Below, in pieces: positions 19,352 to 27,437 of a stretch of DNA of 64,000 nucleotides. Both the position numbers and the translations under genes were made by a program. Location: assembly GCF_036322625.1 (NCBI RefSeq), contig NZ_AP027266.1, positions 3,041,001-3,105,000 of the forward strand, given 5' to 3'. The number at the start of each line of letters is the position of its first letter. The first letter of the stretch is position 1. This DNA comes from Roseicyclus marinus. GTDB taxonomy: Bacteria; Pseudomonadota; Alphaproteobacteria; Rhodobacterales; Rhodobacteraceae. A model generated the notes under the pieces. That model saw only the letters and a list, made by a program, of their open reading frames with translations. It was not told the origin of the DNA and did no database searches.

Positions 19352-20302
19352 ATGCTTGAAGATGCCGAAAGCCCCGCGATCCGGGGATTGTCGTTCTGCG
19401 AACCGGTCGAAACGCTCAATGCCTTTTTCGACCGGCATTACATGCCCCATTGCGAAGCGACCACGCGGGGGCATCGGCATTCGCGGCTGACCTATGAAAA
19501 GCACCTGCGCGAGAGCCTTGGCCCGATGCGCTGGTCCGAGATGTCGCCCCTGGTCCTGAACGCATGGGTCAGGGCGCAGGTGGCGCAAAGGCTCAAGAAC
19601 ACGACGATCAACAAGCACATATTCCTCGTGAACCGGCTGTTGCGCTGCGCGCGGGATTGGGGCGCGATCCCCGAAGGCATGCGGCCCCCGCCGCTGTTGC
19701 GCAAACTGCCCACGGGCGATTACCGGCAGCGGTTCCTGTCGCAAGACGAGATCCGGCGGCTGCTGATCGAATGCGACCGGATCAACCATCCCTATCTGGG
19801 CTCCTTCATCCGGTTCCTGCTGCTCACCGGCGCGCGCAAGGGCGAGGCGCGCACGGCGCGTTGGCGCGACATTTCGTTCGAGGCGGGCACATGGCGGGTG
19901 CCCGTGTCCAAGAACGGGCGGTCGCGGCGGATCATGCTGAGCGAGGCGGCGCTCGACCTGCTCGGCATGCTGCGCGAGGGCACCGACCGCGCGGGGCTGG
20001 GCACGGGGCCGGGGGATTACCTGTTCCCGAACCCGCGCACGGGCACCTGCTACAACGGCTTTCACCTGGCCTATTTCCGGGCGCGGGATGCGGCGGGGCT
20101 GCCCGATGTGCGCATCCATGACCTGCGGCATACCTTTGCCAGCCTGCTGATCAACAACGGGGTGAGCCTCTACGAGGTGCAGGAATTGCTGGGCCATTCC
20201 TCGGTCTCGATGACGCAGCGCTATGCGCATCTTTTGCCCAACAAGCTGCGCAGCCGGACCGAGATCGTGGGGCGGATCGTGGAGGGAGGGGCCGGGGTCT
20301 GA
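19352..20302 (+). CDS. Orphan tyrosine recombinase (phage-type integrase)
   Basis: The 316-residue protein has an N-terminal SAM-like core-binding domain (about 20-115) and a C-terminal catalytic domain. All catalytic residues are present: Arg162 (TGARKGEA), Lys187 (VSKNGR), the HDLRH box (His256, Arg259), His282 in LLGHSS and the nucleophile Tyr291 in QRYAH. It should be active in site-specific recombination. No excisionase, phage gene, att-like duplication or adjacent tRNA is visible, so it may be a relic or a resident recombinase. It is divergent from the porin. Confidence 0.92.
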   Translation: MLEDAESPAIRGLSFCEPVETLNAFFDRHYMPHCEATTRGHRHSRLTYEKHLRESLGPMRWSEMSPLVLNAWVRAQVAQRLKNTTINKHIFLVNRLLRCARDWGAIPEGMRPPPLLRKLPTGDYRQRFLSQDEIRRLLIECDRINHPYLGSFIRFLLLTGARKGEARTARWRDISFEAGTWRVPVSKNGRSRRIMLSEAALDLLGMLREGTDRAGLGTGPGDYLFPNPRTGTCYNGFHLAYFRARDAAGLPDVRIHDLRHTFASLLINNGVSLYEVQELLGHSSVSMTQRYAHLLPNKLRSRTEIVGRIVEGGAGV

Positions 20303-20382
20303 GCGCGGCGCGCGGATTTTGTGCGTGAGCACCGTGGCCAAGCCGTTTATGCAGCACACTGGTGGTGCGAGCGGGGTTGGAC

Positions 20383-21204
20383 ATGGCGCGCAGCATTCTG
20401 GTTACGGGATGTTCCTCGGGCATCGGGCGGGCGGCCTGCGAGGGCTTGCGCGCGCGGGGCTGGACGGTCATCGCCTCGGCGCGACGGGCGGAGGATGTCG
20501 CGGCGTTGCAGGCGCAAGGGTTCGCCGCCGTGCGCATCGACCATCACGACAGCGCCAGCATCGCGGCGGGCTTTGGCGAGGCGGTCGCGTTGGCGGGCGG
20601 GCGGATCGACGCGATCTTCAACAATGCAGGCCACGGGATGCCGGGCGCGGCCGAGGATCTGCCGCGCGGCGCGTTGGAGGAGGTGTTTTCCTCGAACCTG
20701 TTCGGGCTGCACGAGCTGACCACCCATGCGATCCGCCACATGCGGGCGCAGGGGGGTGGGCGGATCGTGCAGCATTCCTCGGTCGTGGGGTTCACGGCGC
20801 TGCGGTGGCGGGCGGCCTATGTGGCAAGCAAGCATGCGCTGGAGGGGCTGACCAACACGATGCGGATCGAGCTGCGCGGCACGGGCATCCATGTCGCGAT
20901 CCTGAACACGGGGCCTGTCACCTCAGGGTTCCGGGATCGGTCGATGGCGCAATTCGACCGCTGGATCGATGCGGAGGCGTCGCCGCATGCCGACTTTTAC
21001 CGGGTGAAATGGACGGCGCGCCGCGAGGCCGGGCGCGATGCCTTCGAGCTTGGGCCGGAGGCGGTTGTTGCGAAACTCATCCATGCGCTGGAAAGCCCGC
21101 GCCCCCGGCGGCGCTATTACATCACGACGCCCGCCTATGTCGCCGCCGTGCTCACGCGCATCCTGCCCGATGCGGCGCAGGATTGGATCATCGCGCGGCT
21201 CTAG
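20383..21204 (+). CDS. Short-chain dehydrogenase/reductase
   Basis: This 273-residue classical SDR has the cofactor motif TGCSSGIG (8-15), NNAG (80-83), the catalytic Ser near 132-133 and YVASK (Tyr146, Lys150). The basic ASARR after the second strand suggests NADP(H) preference. The longer C-terminus (about 200-273, ending in a hydrophobic helix region) resembles SDRs acting on retinol/steroid-like or lipid substrates; the substrate is unknown. I chose ATG 20383 over an upstream alternative because it gives the normal N-terminus. Confidence 0.88.
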   Translation: MARSILVTGCSSGIGRAACEGLRARGWTVIASARRAEDVAALQAQGFAAVRIDHHDSASIAAGFGEAVALAGGRIDAIFNNAGHGMPGAAEDLPRGALEEVFSSNLFGLHELTTHAIRHMRAQGGGRIVQHSSVVGFTALRWRAAYVASKHALEGLTNTMRIELRGTGIHVAILNTGPVTSGFRDRSMAQFDRWIDAEASPHADFYRVKWTARREAGRDAFELGPEAVVAKLIHALESPRPRRRYYITTPAYVAAVLTRILPDAAQDWIIARL

Positions 21205-21261
21205 CCTTTTGCGCGGCCAGCGCTAGGCTAGGGTGCTCGACATGACGAAGGGACGGCAAAC

Positions 21262-21468
21262 GTGGAAGACCCGCTTTTGATCATCGCGCTGGTGGCCTGT
21301 CTGGGCGTGCTCGTCATCTTGCTGATGGGGATCAATTCCTTTCGCAAGGGGACGGCCGAGGCTGCGAAACAATCCAACAAATTCATGCGCTGGCGGTTGA
21401 TCGCACAGTTCGGGGCGGTGGTCCTGATCATGATCTTCGTCTGGGTGCGCGGGCAATCGGGGGGCTGA
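21262..21468 (+). CDS. Twin-transmembrane-helix small protein (HIG1-like)
   Basis: The protein has 68 residues and two membrane helices (about 5-25 and 45-63) joined by a basic loop containing SNKFMRWRLIAQFG. This matches the small HIG1-type proteins common in alphaproteobacteria, whose mitochondrial relatives associate with respiratory supercomplexes. A respiratory role here is inference. It ends 3 bp before the cobalamin adenosyltransferase gene, so they are co-transcribed. Confidence 0.8.
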   Translation: MEDPLLIIALVACLGVLVILLMGINSFRKGTAEAAKQSNKFMRWRLIAQFGAVVLIMIFVWVRGQSGG

Positions 21469-21471
21469 TCC

Positions 21472-22044
21472 ATGGTGGTTTTGAACAAGATCTACACGCG
21501 CACGGGCGATGCGGGCGAAACGGCGCTGGGCGATGGCAGCCGGGTGGCGAAACATTCCGCCCGCGTCGCGGCCTATGGCACGGTGGACGAGCTGAACGCG
21601 ATGCTGGGTGTCGCGCGGCTCCATGCCTCGGGCGAGATGGCCGATCAGCTGAAGGCGATCCAGAACGACCTGTTCGACCTGGGGGCGGATCTGTGCACGC
21701 CCAACATGGAAAAGGACGAGGAACGCCCCTACCCCGCGTTGCGCATCATCGCGGCGCAGATCGACCGGTTGGAGCGCGAGATCGACGCGATGAACGCGCG
21801 GCTGGAGCCGCTCAGGAGTTTCATCTTGCCGGGTGGCTCGGCGCTGTCGGCGCATCTGCATGTCTGCCGGACGGTGGCGCGGCGGGCCGAGCGGTTGAGC
21901 GTGGAGCTGGGGACGGTGGAATCGATCAATGCGGAGGGGGTCAAATACCTCAACCGGCTGTCGGATTGGTTCTTTGTCGCGGGGCGCATCGCCAACAACG
22001 ACGGCAAGGACGATGTGTTGTGGGTTCCGGGGGCGAACCGCTGA
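21472..22044 (+). CDS. PduO-type cob(I)alamin adenosyltransferase
   Basis: This 190-residue enzyme transfers the adenosyl group of ATP to cob(I)alamin to make adenosylcobalamin, the cofactor for enzymes such as methylmalonyl-CoA mutase. Hallmarks are the ATP-binding N-terminus KIYTRTGDAGETALGDGSR, the YGTVDELNAMLG segment, and the RTVARRAERLS helix. It is trimeric and helical in known relatives. The last codons (GANR and stop) are part of the first copy of an 80-bp tandem repeat that continues downstream. It is co-transcribed with the 68-residue membrane protein. Confidence 0.93.
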   Translation: MVVLNKIYTRTGDAGETALGDGSRVAKHSARVAAYGTVDELNAMLGVARLHASGEMADQLKAIQNDLFDLGADLCTPNMEKDEERPYPALRIIAAQIDRLEREIDAMNARLEPLRSFILPGGSALSAHLHVCRTVARRAERLSVELGTVESINAEGVKYLNRLSDWFFVAGRIANNDGKDDVLWVPGANR

Positions 22045-22370
22045 AAGCGGCACAAGGTCCAGTGGACCTTGTGGCACCCGGAAGGGCGGAGCCCGGGCCC
22101 CGAGGGGCGGGGGCGAACCGCTGAAAGCGGCACAAGGTCCAGTGGACCTTGTGGCACCCGGAAGGGCGGAGCCCGGGCCCCGAGGGGCGGGGGCGAACCG
22201 CTGAAAGCGACACAAGGTCCAGTGGACCTTGTGGCACCCGGAAGGGCGGAGCCCGGGCCCATGCGGGCGGGGGCGAACCGCTGAAAGCGGCGCAAGGTCC
22301 AGTGGACCTTGTGGCACCCGGAAGGGCGGAGCCCGGGCCCCGAGGGGCGGGGGCGAAAAGCGGAAAGCGG
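22029..22370. repeat. Four 80-bp tandem repeats plus a partial fifth
   Basis: The 80-bp unit begins GGGGGCGAACCGCTGAAAGC and repeats at 22029, 22109, 22189 and 22269; a degenerate partial copy starts at 22349. Copies differ by only a few bases (for example GCGACACAAGG in copy 3, GCGGCGCAAGG in copy 4, and CATGCGGGC replacing CCGAGGGGC at the end of copy 3). Each unit holds a hairpin CACAAGGTCC/GGACCTTGTG with a 3-nt loop, and CCGCT/AGCGG. The first copy encodes the end and stop codon of the adenosyltransferase. The array fills the gap up to the permease stop. Confidence 0.95.
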
Positions 22371-22379
22371 TTAGCGCGG

Positions 22380-22880
22380 TCAGGGGAGGATGGCGAGCAG
22401 CGCCTCGGCCAGAAGCCCTGCGGCGAGGGGCAGGACGAGGCTAGCGGTCAACCGCAGCGCGGCAAAGCGCCAGCCCATGATCGGGGCCTCGTAGGCCAGA
22501 ACCCGGTGCAGCGCGAAGATCGACCAGCCCGAGATCAGCGCCACGATCTGCGGCAGGCCCGCGCCGCCCTGCAAGATCACCAGCGCGATGGGGAAAGAGG
22601 TCATCGGCCCGCCGGGCAAAAGCCCCCCGATGACCGAGGCGATGGCGATGCCCATGACCCCCGATTGCGGCCCGATATAGGGCACGAGCGCATCGACCGG
22701 CAGAACCTGGATCAGGAAAGAGGCGGCAAGGATCGCAAGCGGCAGGCGGATCGCCAGGCCCTTGCCCTGCGCGAGCCCCATCTTGCCCGCGGCGACAAGG
22801 CCGGTATTGCCCTGCCTGCGATGGACGATCAGGGCGAGCCCCCCGACGATGGTCCAGATGACGATGGCGGCGGCGATCAT
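22380..22880 (-). CDS. Half-size permease, second partner
   Basis: The 166-residue membrane protein has about five hydrophobic segments and the motif GGPMTSFPIAL (about residues 90-100), also found in the gene upstream as GGPFTSFPVVH. This motif and layout resemble one half of the DUF318/ArsP-type permease family. Its ATG overlaps the stop of the upstream gene (ATGA), so translation is coupled. The two products probably form a heterodimer equal to one full permease. The substrate is unknown. Confidence 0.75.
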   Translation of the reverse strand: MIAAAIVIWTIVGGLALIVHRRQGNTGLVAAGKMGLAQGKGLAIRLPLAILAASFLIQVLPVDALVPYIGPQSGVMGIAIASVIGGLLPGGPMTSFPIALVILQGGAGLPQIVALISGWSIFALHRVLAYEAPIMGWRFAALRLTASLVLPLAAGLLAEALLAILP

Positions 22881-23410
22881 TCGGCGGGCGCCTTGCGCAG
22901 GGCAAAGATCGGAAGCCGCACCAAGGCCCGCGCCAGAAGCCCCGCGAGGATCGGCAAAGGCAGGCAGACGAGCGTGCGGACAAGGGTGAATTCCGCCCCC
23001 ATGAGCGGCAATTCCCAGACGATCAGCCGGTTGACCCCGATGAGCGCCCAGGATGTCAGATAGGCGATGAGCGCCCCCGCATCCGCGCCCGCGACCCAGA
23101 GCGCGTGGACGACGGGAAAGGAGGTGAAGGGACCGCCCGGCGTGATCGCACCCGCGAAGCTTGCCAGCATCAGGCCCCGCATCCCCGATTCCTGCCCCAG
23201 CAGGGCCGCGACCCTGTCCCGGCTCACCAGCCGCGAGATCAGGCCGCCCATCAGGAGCCCTGCGGCCAGTTGCGGCAGAACGATGAGCAAAAGGCCAAGC
23301 GCCTCGGCCATGCCCGCCCCCACAAGGGGCAGGCCGCCCTGCCAGAAACAGGCCGCGCCCCCAAGGATGGCGAGGATCAGGAAAACGATATCGGTCCGGG
23401 TCAGGCGCAC
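22877..23410 (-). CDS. Half-size permease, first partner
   Basis: The 177-residue membrane protein has about five hydrophobic helices and the signature ITPGGPFTSFPVVHALW (about 90-105), shared with its downstream partner. It resembles one half of a DUF318/ArsP-like permease. It starts with GTG at 23410; no ATG lies in frame near that position. It overlaps the next gene by 4 bp. Upstream, 23411-23598 is a gene-free leader in which I found no recognisable riboswitch. Confidence 0.75.
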   Translation of the reverse strand: MRLTRTDIVFLILAILGGAACFWQGGLPLVGAGMAEALGLLLIVLPQLAAGLLMGGLISRLVSRDRVAALLGQESGMRGLMLASFAGAITPGGPFTSFPVVHALWVAGADAGALIAYLTSWALIGVNRLIVWELPLMGAEFTLVRTLVCLPLPILAGLLARALVRLPIFALRKAPAE

Positions 23411-23598
23411 AGGCGCGCTCCGTCACGACGGCAGGGGAAAGGCCGATCCGGGCCGCGTTGCTGCGCCCGATCGGGTGGAGGGCTGGGTGCCGCCGCCGTC
23501 ATCGCGCCACCCGGATCAGGGGTGGCACCGCCCTGTCCGCGGCGCAAGGTATCGGACGATCCGGGCCGGACGGCAAGGTCTGGCCGCCGGGTCGCGGT

Positions 23599-24234
23599 TC
23601 AGCGCATCGGTTCGAACAGCGCGTCTTGCAGGGTGCAGTCGCGGGCGACATCGGGGGCGCAGGCGCGCGGGTCCAGATCGCGCGTCAGGCACAGCCGCAC
23701 CTCCTGCACGCGCCCGTCGCGGCAGGTGACGGTCAGCATCTCGTCGGTGAGGGCGGGGTTTTCCTCCAGAAACGCGTCCTCGATCACCTGGGCGGGCAGG
23801 CGGACGGGCCGGTCGAGGCGGCGCAGGAGGTCGGGCCGCGTGACCCGGTCATAGGCGAGCCGCGAGAGGCGGAAGTAATCCTGCGCCGAAAGCCCCGTGC
23901 AGGAACCATGCTTGCGCCATTGATGCCAGGCAAGCCCCGAGGAGCCCATGATATCGACCATCGCGCCGGTTTCCGCGCGCGAGGGCGGGCGCGCGGCGGT
24001 GGGGCAGAAGCTGGGCCAGCCGTCCTCGTATTGCGGCCAGAGCCCGTGGAGGGTGAAGCCATAGCCCTGGCCCGCGTCGCATTGGGGCGAATTGCGGTCG
24101 TCGCCTTCGAGCGCGCACCATGTGGGCGTCCAGCTGAGCGCGAGGACGTAATAGTCGAAATCGCCCGCGCGTTCGCCCCCGGCCCAGGCCCGAGACCCCA
24201 GCAGCATCAGCAGCACCATCAATACCCGTGTCAT
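23599..24234 (-). CDS. Ribonuclease T2 family protein, secreted
   Basis: The 211-residue protein has an N-terminal signal peptide (about 1-18, ending AWA) and the two catalytic blocks of RNase T2: CAS1 FTLHGLWPQ (His63) and CAS2 WHQWRKHGSC (His104, Lys108, His109). The usual glutamate of CAS2 is replaced by Gln105. Several Cys suggest disulfides and periplasmic location. Family members cleave RNA non-specifically via 2',3'-cyclic phosphates and serve nutrient scavenging or stress roles. It is the only gene between the permeases and the DUF1013 gene. Confidence 0.9.
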   Translation of the reverse strand: MTRVLMVLLMLLGSRAWAGGERAGDFDYYVLALSWTPTWCALEGDDRNSPQCDAGQGYGFTLHGLWPQYEDGWPSFCPTAARPPSRAETGAMVDIMGSSGLAWHQWRKHGSCTGLSAQDYFRLSRLAYDRVTRPDLLRRLDRPVRLPAQVIEDAFLEENPALTDEMLTVTCRDGRVQEVRLCLTRDLDPRACAPDVARDCTLQDALFEPMR

Positions 24235-24358
24235 TTACTCTTCCCTCTGAGCGCTTGCGCGCCTATATACCGCCCGACTTCCCCGAAATCGAGGAATGGC
24301 GAAGGACCCCTTCGCCGCCGGCCCGCCCGGCAGGGGATGAGGCGTATCTGAAGGACGG

Positions 24359-25150
24359 ATGACGATGAACAAACCGATCATGGCCAAGGCCACCGCCGTC
24401 TGGCTGGTGGACAACACCACGCTCAGCTTCAAGCAGATCGGCGATTTCTGCGGCCTGCACGAGCTGGAGGTTCAGGGCATCGCCGATGGCGACGTGGCCC
24501 AGGGCGTCAAGGGCTTCGACCCCATCGTCAACAACCAGCTGACGCAAGAAGAGATCGACAAGGGCGAGGCGAATCCCGCCTATGTGCTCAAGCTCAAGTT
24601 CAATGCCGCCGCCGTGGGCGAGGAAAAGCGCCGTGGACCGCGCTACACGCCCCTGTCCAAGCGGCAGGATCGTCCGGCCTCGATCCTGTGGCTGGTGAAA
24701 TTCCACCCCGAATTGTCGGATGGCCAGATTTCCAAGCTGGTGGGCACGACCAAGCCGACGATCCAGGCGATCCGCGAACGGTCGCACTGGAACATCAACA
24801 ACATCCAGCCGATCGACCCGGTGGCGCTGGGGCTGTGCAAGCAGTCGGAGCTGGATGCCGCCGTGCAGAAGGCCAATGCCAAGAAGGCGCGCGAGGGCGG
24901 CGTGATGAGTGATGACGAGCGGATGAAGCTCGTGTCGACGGAAACGAGCCTCGCCATGGATCCCGAACCGCGCATCCCCAGCGCGATCTCGGGGCTGGAG
25001 ACCTTTACCCTTGGCACGTCCGAGGACGAGGACGAGGACAAGCCGCAGCGCCAGTATGACGCCGAAAGCCTGTTCAACCTGCCTGCGGGCGGGGATGACG
25101 ACGACGAGGACGAGGACGAGGATGACGACGGCCGCGGGCGGCGTCGGTAA
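24359..25150 (+). CDS. DUF1013 cell-cycle regulator, TrcR-like
   Basis: The 263-residue protein starts MTMNKPIMAKATAVWLVDNT and contains two helix-turn-helix-like stretches (LSFKQIGDFCGLHELEVQGI near 22-41, and LSDGQISKLVGTTKPTIQAI near 120-139). The family is found in alphaproteobacteria, and its Caulobacter member is annotated as cell-cycle transcriptional regulator TrcR. The last 25 residues form an acidic run of Asp/Glu ending in basic GRGRRR, perhaps a polymerase or protein contact tail. GAAGGACGG provides the ribosome site. A strong terminator follows. Confidence 0.85.
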   Translation: MTMNKPIMAKATAVWLVDNTTLSFKQIGDFCGLHELEVQGIADGDVAQGVKGFDPIVNNQLTQEEIDKGEANPAYVLKLKFNAAAVGEEKRRGPRYTPLSKRQDRPASILWLVKFHPELSDGQISKLVGTTKPTIQAIRERSHWNINNIQPIDPVALGLCKQSELDAAVQKANAKKAREGGVMSDDERMKLVSTETSLAMDPEPRIPSAISGLETFTLGTSEDEDEDKPQRQYDAESLFNLPAGGDDDDEDEDEDDDGRGRRR

Positions 25151-25175
25151 TCGGCCCGATCGGTTGAGGAACGGG

Positions 25176-25206
25176 AAACCCCGGATCGGAAGGTCCGGGG
25201 TTTTTT
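25176..25206 (+). terminator. Intrinsic terminator after DUF1013 gene
   Basis: A perfect stem AAACCCCGGA (25176-25185) with TCCGGGGTTT (25194-25203) is followed by further T residues, 26 bp after the stop codon. Confidence 0.93.
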
Positions 25207-25233
25207 CGTTGGGGGTGGGGTGTGCCGCTCACG

Positions 25234-25504
25234 GCGCACCCGTGACGTGCGGCCTGAGGGTGGTGGGAGGCATTGGTGGGTTTCACCCACCCTACGGGGA
25301 CGCCTGGCATGTGGGGGTGGTGCGCCGTGACAGGCGCACCCTACGCCGGGAGATGGGACGGGGTGGCGCGGTCGTAGGTAGGGCGTGCCTTCAGGCGCAC
25401 CCGTGACGTGCGGCGCGAGGGTGGTGGGGGGGCATTGGTGGGTTGCACCCACCCTACGGGGACGCCTGGCATGTGGGGGTGGTGCGCCTGAAGGCGCACC
25501 CTAC
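25234..25504. repeat. Two 111-bp direct repeats of the GTAGGGTGCGCC family
   Basis: The gap 25207-25523 has no gene. A unit of about 111 bp occurs at 25234-25344 and again at 25395-25504, nearly identical, separated by 50 bp. Each contains GCGCACCCGTGACGTGCGGC near its start, GGTGGGTT..CACCCACCCTAC in the middle, and GTGCGCC..GGCGCACCCTAC at its end. The end palindrome is the one seen at 12041-12145. It looks like a non-coding repetitive element, here duplicated. Confidence 0.85.
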
Positions 25505-25523
25505 CCAAGGTATGGGATGGCCC

Positions 25524-26336
25524 TCAATGCGCGGCGACGCCGGCGCCGTCGAGGAGCGTGCGGCCACCGTCGACGGTGACGATCTGGCCCGTCACGAACC
25601 CCGCCCCTTCGGAGGCGAGGAATTGCACCGCCCCCGTCACCTCGCGCGCGGCGGCGATGCGGCCCAAGGGTGTCGCATGCTTGATCCCGTCGCGCAGACC
25701 GCCATCCTCGGCCAGGGCCGCCTTGAGGCTGGCCGACATGACAGAGCCAAAGGCCACGCCATTGACCCGGATCCGGTGCGGCGCGAGCGCCAGCGCCAGA
25801 GAGCGTGTCGCCTGGTCGAGCGCTGCGGCGGCGATGGAATAGCCCATGAGATCGGGATGGGATTGCCGCGCCGCGATGGAGGTCAGGTTGACGATGGAGC
25901 CGATGCAGGCATCCTCGGTCCGCTCTTCCTCTTCGGCGCGGGAGATCATGCGGCGGGCGACCGCCTGGCTGAGGCGCAGCGCGGTGAACATGTTCTGATC
26001 CAGAAGCGCCTCAACCGAGCTGTCGCCGCCGTCCAGCGCATCGGTCCGCAGCATCTGGCGGCTGGCATTCACCAGGATGTCGATCCCGTCGAAGGCGTCG
26101 ATCGTGGCCGAGACGAGGTTCTCGATCGTCAGCTTTTCGCGCAGATCGCCCGAGAACCAGCGGATATTCTCGTTCTCGCCCTCGGTCTCGCCGCATTCAT
26201 CGGCCAGCCGCGCCTTGTCGCGGTCGGCGAACATGACCCGCGCGCCGCGATCCACGAAATGGCGCGCGATGGCGAGCCCGATGCCATTGGCGGCCCCGGT
26301 GACGATGGCGGTCTTGCCCTGGATGGAAAGTGTCAT
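25524..26336 (-). CDS. SDR-family protein lacking the catalytic lysine
   Basis: The 270-residue protein has the normal SDR fold markers: TGAANGIG (13-20), a cofactor Asp in FADRD (37-40), Ser153 and Tyr166. The catalytic YxxxK is changed: the sequence is YSIAA, with Ala170 in place of Lys. NNAG is also altered to NASR (90-93). The C-terminal GQIVTVDGGRTLL block is typical. It may be a non-catalytic or altered-chemistry member. It lies 30 bp downstream of the methyltransferase at 26367-27359 and probably shares its transcript. Confidence 0.85.
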   Translation of the reverse strand: MTLSIQGKTAIVTGAANGIGLAIARHFVDRGARVMFADRDKARLADECGETEGENENIRWFSGDLREKLTIENLVSATIDAFDGIDILVNASRQMLRTDALDGGDSSVEALLDQNMFTALRLSQAVARRMISRAEEEERTEDACIGSIVNLTSIAARQSHPDLMGYSIAAAALDQATRSLALALAPHRIRVNGVAFGSVMSASLKAALAEDGGLRDGIKHATPLGRIAAAREVTGAVQFLASEGAGFVTGQIVTVDGGRTLLDGAGVAAH

Positions 26337-26366
26337 GGAATGATCCGGTCCCCGGCTGCGTGGCGT

Positions 26367-27359
26367 TCAGCGTTTCGGCTTGGCCGCTTCGTAGATCTTG
26401 TAGCCTTCGAGCTCGCCCAGAAGCCGCCCGGTGCCAAAGGCGGCCTTGAGCGCGTCTTCATAGGGCAGATGGCGGTTTGCCACCATGAAAAATCGCCCAC
26501 GGGGGCTGAGCATCCGCGCCGCCGCCGCGATGAAGGCGCGGCCCAAAGCCGGATCGGCGCGGCGACCGGTGTGGAAGGGCGGATTGGCGAGGATGGCGTC
26601 ATAGAGCCCCTCGGGCTGGAAACGGGTCACATCGGCCCAGTGAAACCGCGCGCGGGGATCGTCGATATTGGCGGCGGCGGCCTCCAGCATGGCGTGATCG
26701 GCTTCGATCAGGTCCATGGCCGTGATCTGGTCCTGTTCGGACAGGATCTCGCCCGCGACATAGCCCCAGCCCGCGCCCAGATCGGCCACGCGCCCCGACA
26801 GAGGCGGCACGAGCGCCACCAGAAGTTCCGAGCCCCGGTCCGGCCCCTCGGCGGAAAAGCCGCCGGGGACGGTGACATAGCCTTCTTCGGTTTCGGTCGG
26901 TTCCGGCATCCAGCCCATCACCGCCTCGGGCAGGGTGTCGGGCCGGGTGAGCCAGATCAGCTTGCCATGCGCCTTGGAGAGGACGCCGCCGATGTCGAGG
27001 ACGGCGCGCAGCGTCTTGAGGATCGTCTCGATCCCCTCTTCCTTCTGGCCATCGACCATCAGGAGCCCGCCGGGGCGCAGCACCATCAACGCCTCGGCGA
27101 TGCTGGCCATGGTGCCGGCGCGCGCCTTGACGATCTGCACGAGTGCCGTGGAAAACGCCTCCCCCTCGGGGAGGTCGGGCATCACGCGCAGGCTGCGCGC
27201 GGAAAGCATGTCGTGATCGGGCGCGAATCCCTGCACGCAGGTCACATCGCCGAGAGCTGCGAAATCGCCGTCGCCGCGCGCGCGCAGGACGACAACCGGG
27301 CCGGGGGGCAGGGCAATCTCGCCCGCCTCCAGCGCAAGAATCCATCTGTCAGGGGTCAT
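26367..27359 (-). CDS. RsmC/RlmG-type methyltransferase
   Basis: The 330-residue protein has the two-domain layout of rRNA N2-guanine methyltransferases: an N-terminal degenerate Rossmann domain (about 1-160) and a C-terminal catalytic domain with motif I DLGAGWGY (193-200) and ILANPPFHTGR (NPPF 259-262), the motif for amino-group methylation of guanine. A role on 16S rRNA (RsmC-like) is likely but not proven. The start at 27359 was preferred over an upstream Met because it gives the compact N-terminus MTPDRWIL. Confidence 0.85.
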   Translation of the reverse strand: MTPDRWILALEAGEIALPPGPVVVLRARGDGDFAALGDVTCVQGFAPDHDMLSARSLRVMPDLPEGEAFSTALVQIVKARAGTMASIAEALMVLRPGGLLMVDGQKEEGIETILKTLRAVLDIGGVLSKAHGKLIWLTRPDTLPEAVMGWMPEPTETEEGYVTVPGGFSAEGPDRGSELLVALVPPLSGRVADLGAGWGYVAGEILSEQDQITAMDLIEADHAMLEAAAANIDDPRARFHWADVTRFQPEGLYDAILANPPFHTGRRADPALGRAFIAAAARMLSPRGRFFMVANRHLPYEDALKAAFGTGRLLGELEGYKIYEAAKPKR

Positions 27360-27437
27360 GGCGCGCCTTGAGGATCGGATGTGCATCGCGTCCACGGGAA
27401 ACGAGGGAACGGTTCCCGGCGGGTCGCGACATGCGCC

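Noticed and set aside
22029-22370. CRISPR array
   Set aside because: The 80-bp units are directly adjacent, without unique spacers, and no cas gene is present.
23411-23598. Cobalamin riboswitch upstream of the permease pair
   Set aside because: I could not find a recognisable B12 box or the conserved core; the adenosyltransferase gene has no leader of its own either.
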